Assembly: GCF_014200605.1 (NCBI RefSeq)
Contig: NZ_JACHCE010000002.1
Location: 859,300 to 923,299 of the forward strand
Direction of reading: 5' to 3'
From: Pedobacter cryoconitis
Lineage (GTDB): Bacteria > Bacteroidota > Bacteroidia > Sphingobacteriales > Sphingobacteriaceae
DNA: 64,000 nt
Of this stretch, positions 17,595 through 24,948 are shown piece after piece. The notes under the pieces were generated by a model. That model saw only the letters and a list, made by a program, of their open reading frames with translations. It did not search any database and was not told the DNA's origin. The translations under genes were made by a program, and so were the position numbers. Numbering within the stretch: position 1 is the first letter of the stretch; the number at the start of each line of letters is the position of its first letter.

Positions 17595-18692
17595 TTAAGC
17601 TAATTGTTTTTGCTTTTCTATTGCATTTAATAATTTTTCATAAGGCGCATTGAATTTTTCTATACCCTCGTCCTCTAATTGCTGGGTTAGTTTCGCCAGA
17701 TCAATCTCTTCATGGCGTAACTGGGCAAGAATAGCAGACGCACCTTCAAGGTCTATCTCCAACCTGTTTTCGGGGTCACCATGATCGCGGTAAGCTTCCA
17801 GTGTTTCCATAGGAATGGTATCAACTGTATCAGGGCCAATCAGGGCTTCCACATATTTGGTGTCTTTAAAGGCGGGATTTTTACTGCTTGTACTTGCCCA
17901 GAGTAAACGCTGCGGTTTTGCACCCAGTGCAGCAAGTTTTTCCCATCTTTCACCGCTAAATACCTGTTTGTAAATTTCATAGGCCTTTTTTGCAGACGCA
18001 ATGGCAACTTCACCTTTTAATTCACCCAGATGTTTCTCGTCCAGTATAGGATCAATTAAAACATCTATACGGCTTAGAAAGAAGCTCGCTACCGAAGCAA
18101 TACCTTTAATTGACTCTCCATTAGCGGCACGTTCTTCCAGACCTTCTATATAAGCGTCAGTTACTTTTTTATAGCGCTCCAGTCCAAACAATAAGGTCAC
18201 ATTGATATTCAATCCTTCAGCGATGGTCTTTTTGATAGCTGCCAGCCCGGGTTGTGTACCCGGAATTTTAATCATTACATTTTTACGGTCTACTTCTTTC
18301 CAGAGTTGTAAAGCCTGTTTGATGGTACCTGCTGTATCTAATGCTAACAATGGAGATACCTCCAGACTGGCATACCCATCAGTACCTTTTATTTCTTCAT
18401 TATAAACAGGTAATAAGAGATCTGCGGCCTGCTGAATATCTTTAATAGCAAGACGGTAAAATATATCTTCGTTACTGATATTCTCTTTTGATAATTCTGC
18501 AATATCCGCATCATAATCAGAACTGCTGCTGATTGCTTTTTCGAAAATTGCAGGATTAGAAGTCAGGCCTCTTACTCCGTCAATTTCAATCAGTTCTTTT
18601 AATTTACCGGATTTAATGATTTCACGATCAATAAAGTCGAGCCAGATACTCTGACCATAATCATGTATTTTTTTTACTTTATTCGCTTCCAT
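17595..18692 (-). CDS. tal: Transaldolase
   Basis: Transaldolase exchanges three-carbon units between sedoheptulose-7-phosphate and glyceraldehyde-3-phosphate in the pentose phosphate pathway. The 365-residue length fits the longer bacterial Tal group. Visible motifs are YGQSIWLDFIDREII near the start, GVRGLTSNPAIFEKAIS, the Schiff-base lysine in NVMIKIPGTQPGLAAIK (near residue 140) and NINVTLLFGLERY. ASVASFFLSRID follows. The gene stands divergently from mtgA. Confidence 0.96.
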   Translation of the reverse strand: MEANKVKKIHDYGQSIWLDFIDREIIKSGKLKELIEIDGVRGLTSNPAIFEKAISSSSDYDADIAELSKENISNEDIFYRLAIKDIQQAADLLLPVYNEEIKGTDGYASLEVSPLLALDTAGTIKQALQLWKEVDRKNVMIKIPGTQPGLAAIKKTIAEGLNINVTLLFGLERYKKVTDAYIEGLEERAANGESIKGIASVASFFLSRIDVLIDPILDEKHLGELKGEVAIASAKKAYEIYKQVFSGERWEKLAALGAKPQRLLWASTSSKNPAFKDTKYVEALIGPDTVDTIPMETLEAYRDHGDPENRLEIDLEGASAILAQLRHEEIDLAKLTQQLEDEGIEKFNAPYEKLLNAIEKQKQLA

Positions 18693-18820
18693 ATTGTATT
18701 CTTTTAATTAAAAACAAGGGATAAGTCTGAATGTTTAAGCTGCTTTAAATATATGCACTGAAATGACAAATCCATATCAACAATTTTATCATCCGGATTT
18801 AAACAGCTTCTAATTTTATT

Positions 18821-18828
18821 TACCTTTG
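18821..18828 (+). promoter_or_regulatory. -7 box four bases upstream of the mtgA ATG
   Basis: TACCTTTG matches TAnnTTTG and ends only four bases before the ATG at 18833. If functional, transcription would start at or just inside the start codon, giving a leaderless message. No clear -33 TTG is present. Confidence 0.4.
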
Positions 18829-18832
18829 GGCG

Positions 18833-19561
18833 ATGGCTAGAAAACGCGGCAAAAGCAGTAAATCAAGAAAGTTTGATTTCAGAAATTTACCTATACTCAT
18901 AGGGAAATGTATTTTATGGTTTTTCTTAAGTACGATCCTCTGGGTACTGGCTTACCGGTTTATTAACCCGCCATTTACTTCTTTAATGATCCTGCGTAAT
19001 ATTGAGCGTAAATCGGATGGGAAAACTTTTAAAACAGAAAAAGACTGGGTGAAACTCAGTGAAATGTCTGATCAGATTAAACGTGCTGCCATTGCTGGTG
19101 AAGACCAGAAATTTGTTCATCACTGGGGCTTTGATATGAAAGCGATCGGAAGGGCTTATAGTGCCAACAAAGAAGATAGTACGAAAGTTAAAGGCGGAAG
19201 TACAATTTCTCAGCAGACGGCCAAAAATGTGTTTTTATGGCCAGGCAGATCGTGGATACGTAAGGGTTTTGAGGCTTATTTTACAGTCCTGATTGAGATG
19301 ATCTGGAGTAAGCAGCGGATACTGGAGGTTTATCTCAATGTTATAGAGATGGGGGATGGTATTTATGGTGCCGAAGCTGCCTCACAAAGTTATTATGGAA
19401 AGTCATGCAGGGACCTGAACAGATCTGAAGCTGCATTGATTGTAGCCTGTTTCCCTAATCCCTTGCGCTGGACCCCTTCGCATCCTACTCTATATATCAG
19501 ACACAGACAATATCTGATTATGAAAAATATCAGAAACCTGGGCCCATTAAAATTTAAGTAA
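18833..19561 (+). CDS. mtgA: Monofunctional biosynthetic peptidoglycan transglycosylase
   Basis: MtgA polymerises lipid II into glycan strands without a transpeptidase domain. The 242-residue protein has a basic N-terminus, one membrane segment (about residues 25-47, ILWFFLSTILWVLAYRF) and a GT51 domain. The catalytic region shows AAIAGEDQKFVHHWGFDMKA (catalytic Glu in GEDQ), GGSTISQQTAKNVFLWPGRS, KQRILEVYLNVIEMGDGIYG and AALIVACFPNPLRW. The active site faces the periplasm. It is a single gene divergent from tal. Confidence 0.95.
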   Translation: MARKRGKSSKSRKFDFRNLPILIGKCILWFFLSTILWVLAYRFINPPFTSLMILRNIERKSDGKTFKTEKDWVKLSEMSDQIKRAAIAGEDQKFVHHWGFDMKAIGRAYSANKEDSTKVKGGSTISQQTAKNVFLWPGRSWIRKGFEAYFTVLIEMIWSKQRILEVYLNVIEMGDGIYGAEAASQSYYGKSCRDLNRSEAALIVACFPNPLRWTPSHPTLYIRHRQYLIMKNIRNLGPLKFK

Positions 19562-19583
19562 AATAGAATAAGGTTTTTGCAGA

Positions 19584-20063
19584 TTAAATTAAATCTGCAA
19601 AAACTTTATGATGCCAGCTCTCTTTAAAAGGGACTTCCCATTTCGTCTGGAAATCTTCCAGAGTTTGAACCATATTGTTAAACACAATAGAATCCGGTGT
19701 TATATTTTTAATGCTGATCAGCGTTTCAAAATCTTCTTTATTCACTACAATCACCTTTCCGTCTACTTTGTAAGCCATATTGAAGCGGTTAAATAAATCT
19801 GCTCCATATTCGCTCTCAATTCCTTTGATGATCCTTACCGAAGCGTCAATTGAACAACCGGTAGCGCCAGCTGTAGACTCATCTACGGTGAAAATAATGA
19901 AATAATTGTATCTGATTTCTGCTTTTGCCTGCAATTGATGGCCATGGGCTTTCCATTGCGCAGTAAAACCGTCTAATTGTTGTTGAATTGCACTAACCTC
20001 CTGGTCACTGAATTCACGATCGCTCTGATAGATCCAAACTTTTGATTGTGGAGAAAAACTCAT
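19584..20063 (-). CDS. Conserved Bacteroidota protein, 159 residues
   Basis: This soluble protein has no signal peptide and starts FSPQSKVWIYQSDREFSDQE. The middle holds a cysteine-containing motif, DESTAGATGCSIDASVRIIK. Homologous proteins in Bacteroidota are often mislabelled as ABC transporter ATPases, yet no Walker motif is present here, so I do not use that name. It may act in the cytosol; no function is assigned. It stands alone, convergent with mtgA and divergent from the next gene. Confidence 0.8.
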   Translation of the reverse strand: MSFSPQSKVWIYQSDREFSDQEVSAIQQQLDGFTAQWKAHGHQLQAKAEIRYNYFIIFTVDESTAGATGCSIDASVRIIKGIESEYGADLFNRFNMAYKVDGKVIVVNKEDFETLISIKNITPDSIVFNNMVQTLEDFQTKWEVPFKESWHHKVFADLI

Positions 20064-20114
20064 ATTACAAATTTAACATTTTATTTAAATTGACATACCC
20101 AAATAGTAACTGAG

Positions 20115-20591
20115 ATGAAAAAGTTTACAATCTCCTTAAAAATAGCCGCGTATGCCTTGCTATGCACTGTTTTTCTCTCTTTTTCAGCTTACGGACCAAC
20201 TGAAGAAGAGGCCGTTTATGTGCAGCAGAAATTGTATGATCATTATAATGCAGAGGCGAAAGGAGGGCTTATCAAAAAGTATGAACTCCATGTTACCAAC
20301 ACTGGCTTTTGCCGTTATAAGTGTTTCTTTAACAATGGGAAGATAGAATATTTCTCTTTTAATTTTTTAAAATACAAGGATATAGATTATGCCGGAACTT
20401 CGCAGTCAGGTACTTTAATATTGCGGACAAAAGGGGATGATGTCATTGTGCAGACTTATAATGATAGCAAGGGCGGGGATATTGATAGTATGGCCACTTT
20501 TATGGCCATACCACTTAAGAATATTGAGCCCGAAGAGCTGAATCAGCTAATGGAGAAATTTCAGCAGATGAGTTCGAAGCTCCGCCAATAG
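20115..20591 (+). CDS. Exported hypothetical protein
   Basis: The 158-residue protein has a signal peptide (residues 1-25, LCTVFLSFSAYG). The mature part contains a YVQQKLYDHYNAE helix, a strand block FCRYKCFFNNGKIEYFSFNF and a polar helical tail (MEKFQQMSSKLRQ). Two cysteines close together could form a disulfide. I know no function for this family. Its last 77 bases overlap the reading frame of the convergent hydrolase gene. Confidence 0.75.
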   Translation: MKKFTISLKIAAYALLCTVFLSFSAYGPTEEEAVYVQQKLYDHYNAEAKGGLIKKYELHVTNTGFCRYKCFFNNGKIEYFSFNFLKYKDIDYAGTSQSGTLILRTKGDDVIVQTYNDSKGGDIDSMATFMAIPLKNIEPEELNQLMEKFQQMSSKLRQ

Positions 20592-21354
20592 TAAACAATG
20601 GAGTTTCCATATCACGCGAAGCTACAATGATCATCGTATCCTGCGCATGTTCTTTAAACAGGTTTTCTACTAAAACAGGATTATTATTATCTTTTGATAA
20701 GTGGGCTAATAATAAATGCGTAAGCCTGGCCGGACGTGAGTTAATAAACAATTCTAAGGCCTGTTTATTACTTAAGTGACCAAAACCATCGCTAATTCTC
20801 TTTTTCAGATAATAGGGATAATTCCCTTGCTGTAAAAGTTCCTCGTCATAGTTTGTTTCCAGAAATGCAGCATCACATTGTTTAAAATGATGGGTCAGCT
20901 GTTCACATACAATGCCAAGATCGGTAAAAACGCCCACTTTAATATCTTCGCACGAAACCATAAAGCTATGTGGTTCTGCAGCATCATGTATTTTAGGAAA
21001 ACAGGTAATCTGTAAAGAGCCTATTTCTACAACCTGGTGGCTGGTGAAAGAATTCACCAGATCTTCTGGTAGTTCCAGTTTACTGTTCCCAATAGTTCCA
21101 GGAGTAATATAAACCGGGATTCGGTATTTTTTGGCCATGACAGTTAAGCCACGGATATGATCACCGTGTTCGTGGGAAATAAAAATAGCTTTGATTTTGC
21201 CCATGGATAAACCCAGGCGAAGCATCCTTTTTTCTGTTTCCCGGCAGGAGATTCCAGCATCTATAAGTACGGCTTCCTTTGCATTACCAATGTAATAGCA
21301 ATTGCCGTTACTGCCCGAATTTAATGAAGTAATAAAAAGAGGGTTACAACCCAT
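20515..21354 (-). CDS. MBL-fold metallo-hydrolase, YycJ/WalJ-like
   Basis: The 279-residue protein begins FITSLNSGSNGNCYYIG and has the metal-binding motif FISHEHGDHIRGL (HxHxDH), a later ETNYDEELL block, and GFGHLSNKQALELFI with LAHLSKDNN. This matches the YycJ/VicX branch of beta-lactamase-fold hydrolases, likely double-strand DNA 5'-exonucleases coordinating cell division and replication in Gram-positives; the role in Bacteroidota is inferred. The last 20 or so residues after LFTIGGAS look unconserved and come from overlap with the convergent gene. Its start overlaps the upstream Fe-S gene by 11 bases. Confidence 0.88.
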   Translation of the reverse strand: MGCNPLFITSLNSGSNGNCYYIGNAKEAVLIDAGISCRETEKRMLRLGLSMGKIKAIFISHEHGDHIRGLTVMAKKYRIPVYITPGTIGNSKLELPEDLVNSFTSHQVVEIGSLQITCFPKIHDAAEPHSFMVSCEDIKVGVFTDLGIVCEQLTHHFKQCDAAFLETNYDEELLQQGNYPYYLKKRISDGFGHLSNKQALELFINSRPARLTHLLLAHLSKDNNNPVLVENLFKEHAQDTMIIVASRDMETPLFTIGGASNSSAEISPLADSALRAQYS

Positions 21355-22144
21355 TTGCTCTTGCTGTAATTTCTGCTATATCTAAAACCTGAACATTTTG
21401 ATTCTGTTCTTTCATTTTAACACCGTCACTTAACATGGTCATACAGAAAGGACAACCTGCAGCAATGATATTGGGACTGGTTTCCAGTGCTTCTTCAATT
21501 CTTTCGATATTGATGTCTTTGTTCCCTTTTTCTGGTTCCTTAAACATTTGAGCACCGCCAGCACCACAGCAAAGACCATTAGATTTACAACGTTTCATTT
21601 CAACCAGTTGCGCGTCTAATACTTCTAATGCTTTTCTTGGAGCTTCATATATACCATTACCACGGCCCAGATAACAAGGATCATGATAAGTGATTTTTTT
21701 ACCTTTAAAACTTTCGCCCCCTTCAGCTTTCAGTTTACCTTCATTAATCAGGTCCTGAATTAATTGTGTATGGTGAATCACTTCATAACTGCCACCCAGA
21801 CCAGGATATTCGTTTTTGATGGTATTGAAGCAATGCGGACAACCAGTCACGATCTTTTTAATATTATAACCGTTCAGTACTTCAATATTTGTCATAGCCT
21901 GCATCTGGAACAGGAATTCATTTCCGGCACGTTTAGCAGGATCTCCGGTACAGCTTTCTTCTGTGCCCAATACGGCATATTTAATGCCTACGTGATGAAG
22001 TATTTTACAGATATCACGTGTTGTTTTTTGGGCACGCTCATCATAACTACCCGCACAGCCTACCCAGAATAAGATTTCAGGTTCTTCGCCCCTGGCAATC
22101 ATCTCTGCCATTGTAGGTACTTCTATATTTAGTTTCTCGCTCAT
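21344..22144 (-). CDS. CCG-domain Fe-S oxidoreductase (HdrB/GlpC/LutA-like)
   Basis: The 266-residue protein carries two cysteine-rich CCG domains: the first with CAGS, EESCTGDPAKRAGNEFLFQM and TGCPHCFNTIKNEYP, the second with YHDPCYLGRGNGIYE, LCCGAGGAQMF and AAGCPFCMTML. Such domains bind an unusual 4Fe-4S cluster and act in electron transfer from membrane quinones. The gene lies 26 bases after the membrane Fe-S protein gene, and the two form an HdrDE-like module. Its redox partner is not evident from neighbours. Confidence 0.92.
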   Translation of the reverse strand: MSEKLNIEVPTMAEMIARGEEPEILFWVGCAGSYDERAQKTTRDICKILHHVGIKYAVLGTEESCTGDPAKRAGNEFLFQMQAMTNIEVLNGYNIKKIVTGCPHCFNTIKNEYPGLGGSYEVIHHTQLIQDLINEGKLKAEGGESFKGKKITYHDPCYLGRGNGIYEAPRKALEVLDAQLVEMKRCKSNGLCCGAGGAQMFKEPEKGNKDINIERIEEALETSPNIIAAGCPFCMTMLSDGVKMKEQNQNVQVLDIAEITARANGL

Positions 22145-22170
22145 TATTCAGCTTGAGTAATAGATTAAAA

Positions 22171-23466
22171 TTAATTTTCTTTAGCCCAGTTCAACCGGTC
22201 AGCAGGAGAATATTTCCATGGAGCCCCGTTGTTCTCAATATTTCCAAGCATTGCATTGATACTTGATGGTGCCTGAGATTCTTCCATTACAGCATACCTT
22301 CGAAGGTCTGTAATGATAGCCAGTGGATCAATGTTGATAGGGCAGGCTTCTACGCAAGCATTACAGCTGGTACAAGCCCATATTTCTTCTCTGGTGATAT
22401 AATCATCAATTAATGATTTCCCATCGTCGAAGCCAGCTCCGGTTTTATCAATGTTTTTACCCACTTCTTCCATACGGTCACGGGTATCCATCATTATTTT
22501 GCGTGGAGAAAGCAGTTTACCTGTAATATTAGCAGGACATACTGAGGTACAGCGTCCGCATTCAGTACAGGTATAAGCGTTCATCAGGTTTACCCACGAT
22601 AAATCATTCACATCTTTTGCACCAAACCGGCCTGCTTCTGCTTCAGGAGGGGTGAAAGATGGATCAAGCATCGCCTTAACCTCATTGGTTACGCTTTGCA
22701 TATTGCTGAACTCACCTTTTGGTTCCAGGTTAGAGAAGTAAGTGTTTGGAAAAGCAAAAAGGATATGGAAATGCTTAGAATAAGGCAGGTAGTTCAGGAA
22801 GGCAAGAATACCTAAAATGTGAAACCACCAGCAGCCTCTTTCAATGGCAATAAGACTGCCTTCACTTGCTGGTAATATATTTTGCAGGAACTGACTGACC
22901 GGGAAAGAGCCAGCTGTTATATAATGATGGGCACCCATAGCCTGTAATTTGGCATCCGCTGCATTCATTAACAGAAATGCTGACATCAGCAGAATTTCTG
23001 TAATCAGGATGTAATTGGCATCAGATTTTGGCCAGCCTTTCAGTTCCGGGCTATTTAATCTTTTTAGTTTTAGAATATTTCTTCTGATCAGGAAAATTGC
23101 ACAGCCAACCCATACACCCAGGGCGAGGATCTCAAAAGAGCCTATCAGAAAGTTGTACAGACTGCCCAGGCCTCCGAAAACACGGTGGGTACCGAATATC
23201 CCGTCAATCATAATTTCGAGTACCTCGATATTGATGATTACAAAACCTATATAAACGACAAAATGCAGCGCAGCAGGAATTGGACGGACCACCATTTTGC
23301 TTTGCCCAAGGGCAACCCTGATCATGGTCATCAGTCTTTTTTGAGGCTGGTCGGTGCGGTCTGCCGCTTTCCCGATTTTAATATTGCGGATCACCTTTTT
23401 CAGGTTGAAGCTGAATAGTGCGATTGCCGCTAAAGTGATTGCTATAAATAGAATTTGTGAAATCAT
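22171..23466 (-). CDS. Membrane Fe-S protein (cytochrome b-like helices plus 4Fe-4S domain)
   Basis: The 431-residue protein has five or six membrane helices in residues 1-245, resembling the NarI/HdrE heme-b module. A dicluster ferredoxin domain follows with CTECGRCTSVCP near residue 302 and CTSCNACVEACP near residue 357. It probably takes electrons from, or gives them to, the quinone pool and passes them to the CCG protein encoded downstream. This pair is widespread in Bacteroidota, but its physiological electron donor is, as far as I know, not settled. Confidence 0.92.
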   Translation of the reverse strand: MISQILFIAITLAAIALFSFNLKKVIRNIKIGKAADRTDQPQKRLMTMIRVALGQSKMVVRPIPAALHFVVYIGFVIINIEVLEIMIDGIFGTHRVFGGLGSLYNFLIGSFEILALGVWVGCAIFLIRRNILKLKRLNSPELKGWPKSDANYILITEILLMSAFLLMNAADAKLQAMGAHHYITAGSFPVSQFLQNILPASEGSLIAIERGCWWFHILGILAFLNYLPYSKHFHILFAFPNTYFSNLEPKGEFSNMQSVTNEVKAMLDPSFTPPEAEAGRFGAKDVNDLSWVNLMNAYTCTECGRCTSVCPANITGKLLSPRKIMMDTRDRMEEVGKNIDKTGAGFDDGKSLIDDYITREEIWACTSCNACVEACPINIDPLAIITDLRRYAVMEESQAPSSINAMLGNIENNGAPWKYSPADRLNWAKEN

Positions 23467-23601
23467 TATTTGGTTAATCTTTTACAGTCATGCTAAGTTA
23501 AAATAATTAGCAGTAAAAAAATACTATGCTTGCATAATTATTTTAAATTTAGAGCAGTTTTAAATAATTCTGGGGCCTTTTTGAATTATTTTCAGAAAAA
23601 G

Positions 23602-23632
23602 TTTTGCAATTCAAAAAAAGAAACTACATTTG
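23602..23632 (+). promoter_or_regulatory. Promoter of first tRNA-Phe gene
   Basis: TTTTG at 23602-23606 and TACATTTG at 23625-23632 with an 18-base spacer match the Bacteroidota consensus. The 31 bases differ from the promoter of the second tRNA-Phe gene (46994-47024) at only one position. Confidence 0.8.
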
Positions 23633-23677
23633 CACTCCCAACCGAGGGGAACATGCTCAAACATGTTGAAATAAGAT
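23633..23677 (+). other. Structured 5' leader of tRNA-Phe copy 1
   Basis: The leader can form a short hairpin TCCC-AACCGA-GGGG (23636-23649, with one GU pair) and then AACATG-CTCAAA-CATGTT (23650-23667). The second tRNA-Phe leader forms the same two hairpins from partly different bases. The AACCGA loop is identical. Confidence 0.55.
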
Positions 23678-23750
23678 GGTGCGGTAGCTCAGTCGGTAGA
23701 GCAAAGGATTGAAAATCCTTGTGTCGCCGGTTCGATCCCGGCCCACACCA
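23678..23750 (+). tRNA. tRNA-Phe (anticodon GAA), copy 1
   Basis: The 73-base cloverleaf has acceptor GGTGCGG / CCACACC, D arm GCTC-AGTCGGTA-GAGC, anticodon arm AAGGA-TTGAAAA-TCCTT and T arm GCCGG-TTCGATC-CCGGC. The CCA end is not encoded. Position 5-68 of the acceptor is a C-A mismatch. The sequence is identical to copy 2 at 47076. Confidence 0.97.
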
Positions 23751-23758
23751 CTTCTTCT

Positions 23759-23786
23759 AAAAGCTTCAGATTTCTCTGAAGCTTTT
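23759..23786 (+). terminator. Terminator of tRNA-Phe copy 1
   Basis: Perfect 12-bp stem AAAAGCTTCAGA / TCTGAAGCTTTT around a TTTC loop, followed by TTGTTTT. The copy 2 terminator has a very similar stem. Confidence 0.9.
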
Positions 23787-23999
23787 TTGTTTTAAAAGAT
23801 ATTTTAAATATTAACCTAACCCCCTGGGGCACCACTGCCTCCGCCTCCACTTAAGAAAAACGTATAAGGATTTTGTTTAAAGGATTCTTTTTTAATGCAT
23901 GCTTTACACTGGTCGTAGGCAGCAGGGCCATATGATTTTTCATAAATGTTTGGAATTAATTTAAAATCAGCTGGTACAATACTATAGGAGGGTGGCGGT

Positions 24000-24007
24000 A
24001 CAAAACC
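24000..24007. repeat. Left target-site duplication ACAAAACC
   Basis: The eight bases directly before the left terminal inverted repeat are repeated exactly after the right one (24904-24911). Confidence 0.85.
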
Positions 24008-24164
24008 GGATCAAGTCATAAACTTGTGGATTAGGGATTAAATTCCAAGTTTTGGGTTTGATATTTTTTGAGTTCAAAGCAGATGGTTACGATTCTTTAA
24101 TAAGCTAATTACTTCCTGATTTTATAGTTCAATTTAACATGATTAAACGCCCTGATTACTTTGA

Positions 24165-24413
24165 TCAGAGATCGGTCAACGCTTCAGCGGAATGCTTAGG
24201 GGGAGGAAAGATCCTGATTTTTCCAGGTTTTCTACTTTTACGAAAGTTCTCTAATTTTTTTTCGGTTTCCATTGATTGTTTCATTGTGCCCGGTACAGAA
24301 CTTTTGAAACAACCTGTACTCCAAACTGCTGCTTTAAAAATGAAACCGCCCAGGATTCCCTTTGAAAATTTACCCGTTAAACTTCCCATAATAAATAAAT
24401 GCCTTTCTACCAA
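24165..24413 (-). CDS. Doubtful small frame inside the insertion element
   Basis: This frame has 82 codons, or 74 from the ATG at 24389. The longer version has a hydrophobic middle (GILGGFIFKAAVWSTGCF) and a basic tail (KKLENFRKSRKPGKIRIF). A plus-strand frame of 101 codons covers the same bases, so one or both are accidental. No transposase motif is seen. I list it only because it is the most protein-like frame inside the element. Confidence 0.2.
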   Translation of the reverse strand: MVERHLFIMGSLTGKFSKGILGGFIFKAAVWSTGCFKSSVPGTMKQSMETEKKLENFRKSRKPGKIRIFPPPKHSAEALTDL

Positions 24414-24435
24414 TGTAAGCTATTCGCGTTATAGA

Positions 24436-24582
24436 TTATCCTGATGAGTAAAAAATGTCCGCAATTGTCCATGGGTTAATCAAAGGGAAAATTATAATTT
24501 CATTAATCTTCATCCGGTTATGATTTGGTTGTGCCTGAATAGAGATCGGGGTGACACCACGTTGAGAACAGCCTTTAAGCAT
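24436..24582 (-). CDS. Doubtful 48-codon frame inside the insertion element
   Basis: The frame starts MLKGCSQRGVTPISIQAQP and ends IADIFYSSG. It has no recognisable domain and no promoter or ribosome-binding signal. It could be a passenger fragment or chance. Confidence 0.15.
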   Translation of the reverse strand: MLKGCSQRGVTPISIQAQPNHNRMKINEIIIFPLINPWTIADIFYSSG

Positions 24583-24667
24583 AGTAACTCTAAGTCATTT
24601 CAACTAGTTGTTTTTACCTGGACTTGCCATGCTCTTACCTTACTTTAGCATTGCTCTTACCCTAACG

Positions 24668-24700
24668 AGTACCCGGACAGTACCCGGGCAGTACCCGGCC
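24668..24700. repeat. Three tandem 11-bp repeats AGTACCCGGNC
   Basis: AGTACCCGGAC, AGTACCCGGGC and AGTACCCGGCC follow each other without gaps. Just upstream, GCTCTTACC occurs twice. They are GC-rich against an AT-rich background and lie inside the insertion element, where they may be binding sites or a relic of its origin. Confidence 0.75.
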
Positions 24701-24903
24701 GATATAGATTGATTATTTAGCTATTTTGAATTTATTTACTGACAGCCCGGCTTTGTTTCGGCTGAGTCATTCCCATGCAAATTGAAAGCTTTCAGCACAA
24801 CTTCCAGAGGCATAAGAGCATCCCTGATAGCAAAGACTTTCTGTTTAGCATGTCAAAATTTATGCTTAAAAAGAGCCCGCTCCGCAAGTTTATGACTTGA
24901 TCC

Positions 24904-24911
24904 ACAAAACC
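24904..24911. repeat. Right target-site duplication ACAAAACC
   Basis: Exact copy of 24000-24007, directly after the right terminal inverted repeat. Confidence 0.85.
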
Positions 24912-24948
24912 ACCAATCAGATTGACAACTATAAACTGATTTTTTATA

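Larger units (their letters stand above)
24008..24903. mobile_element. Insertion element without transposase (MITE-like), 896 bp
   Basis: Its ends are 23-base inverted repeats, 24008-24030 and 24881-24903, matching at 22 of 23 positions; both begin GGATCAAGTCATAAACTTG reading inwards. A perfect 8-bp direct duplication, ACAAAACC, flanks them, and precise removal restores a gene. No transposase-length frame is present inside; the longest frames are about 80-100 codons and unconvincing, so it would need an enzyme supplied from elsewhere or is decayed. Internal oddities include three 11-bp tandem repeats at 24668-24700. The 8-bp duplication fits several IS families and does not identify one. Confidence 0.85.

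Noticed and set aside
19584..20063. ABC transporter ATPase label for the 159-residue protein
   Set aside because: No Walker A, Walker B or signature motif is present.
24139..24444. Plus-strand frame of 101 codons inside the insertion element
   Set aside because: It overlaps an opposite-strand frame with equal claim, has no motif and no promoter, and looks like chance within the element.
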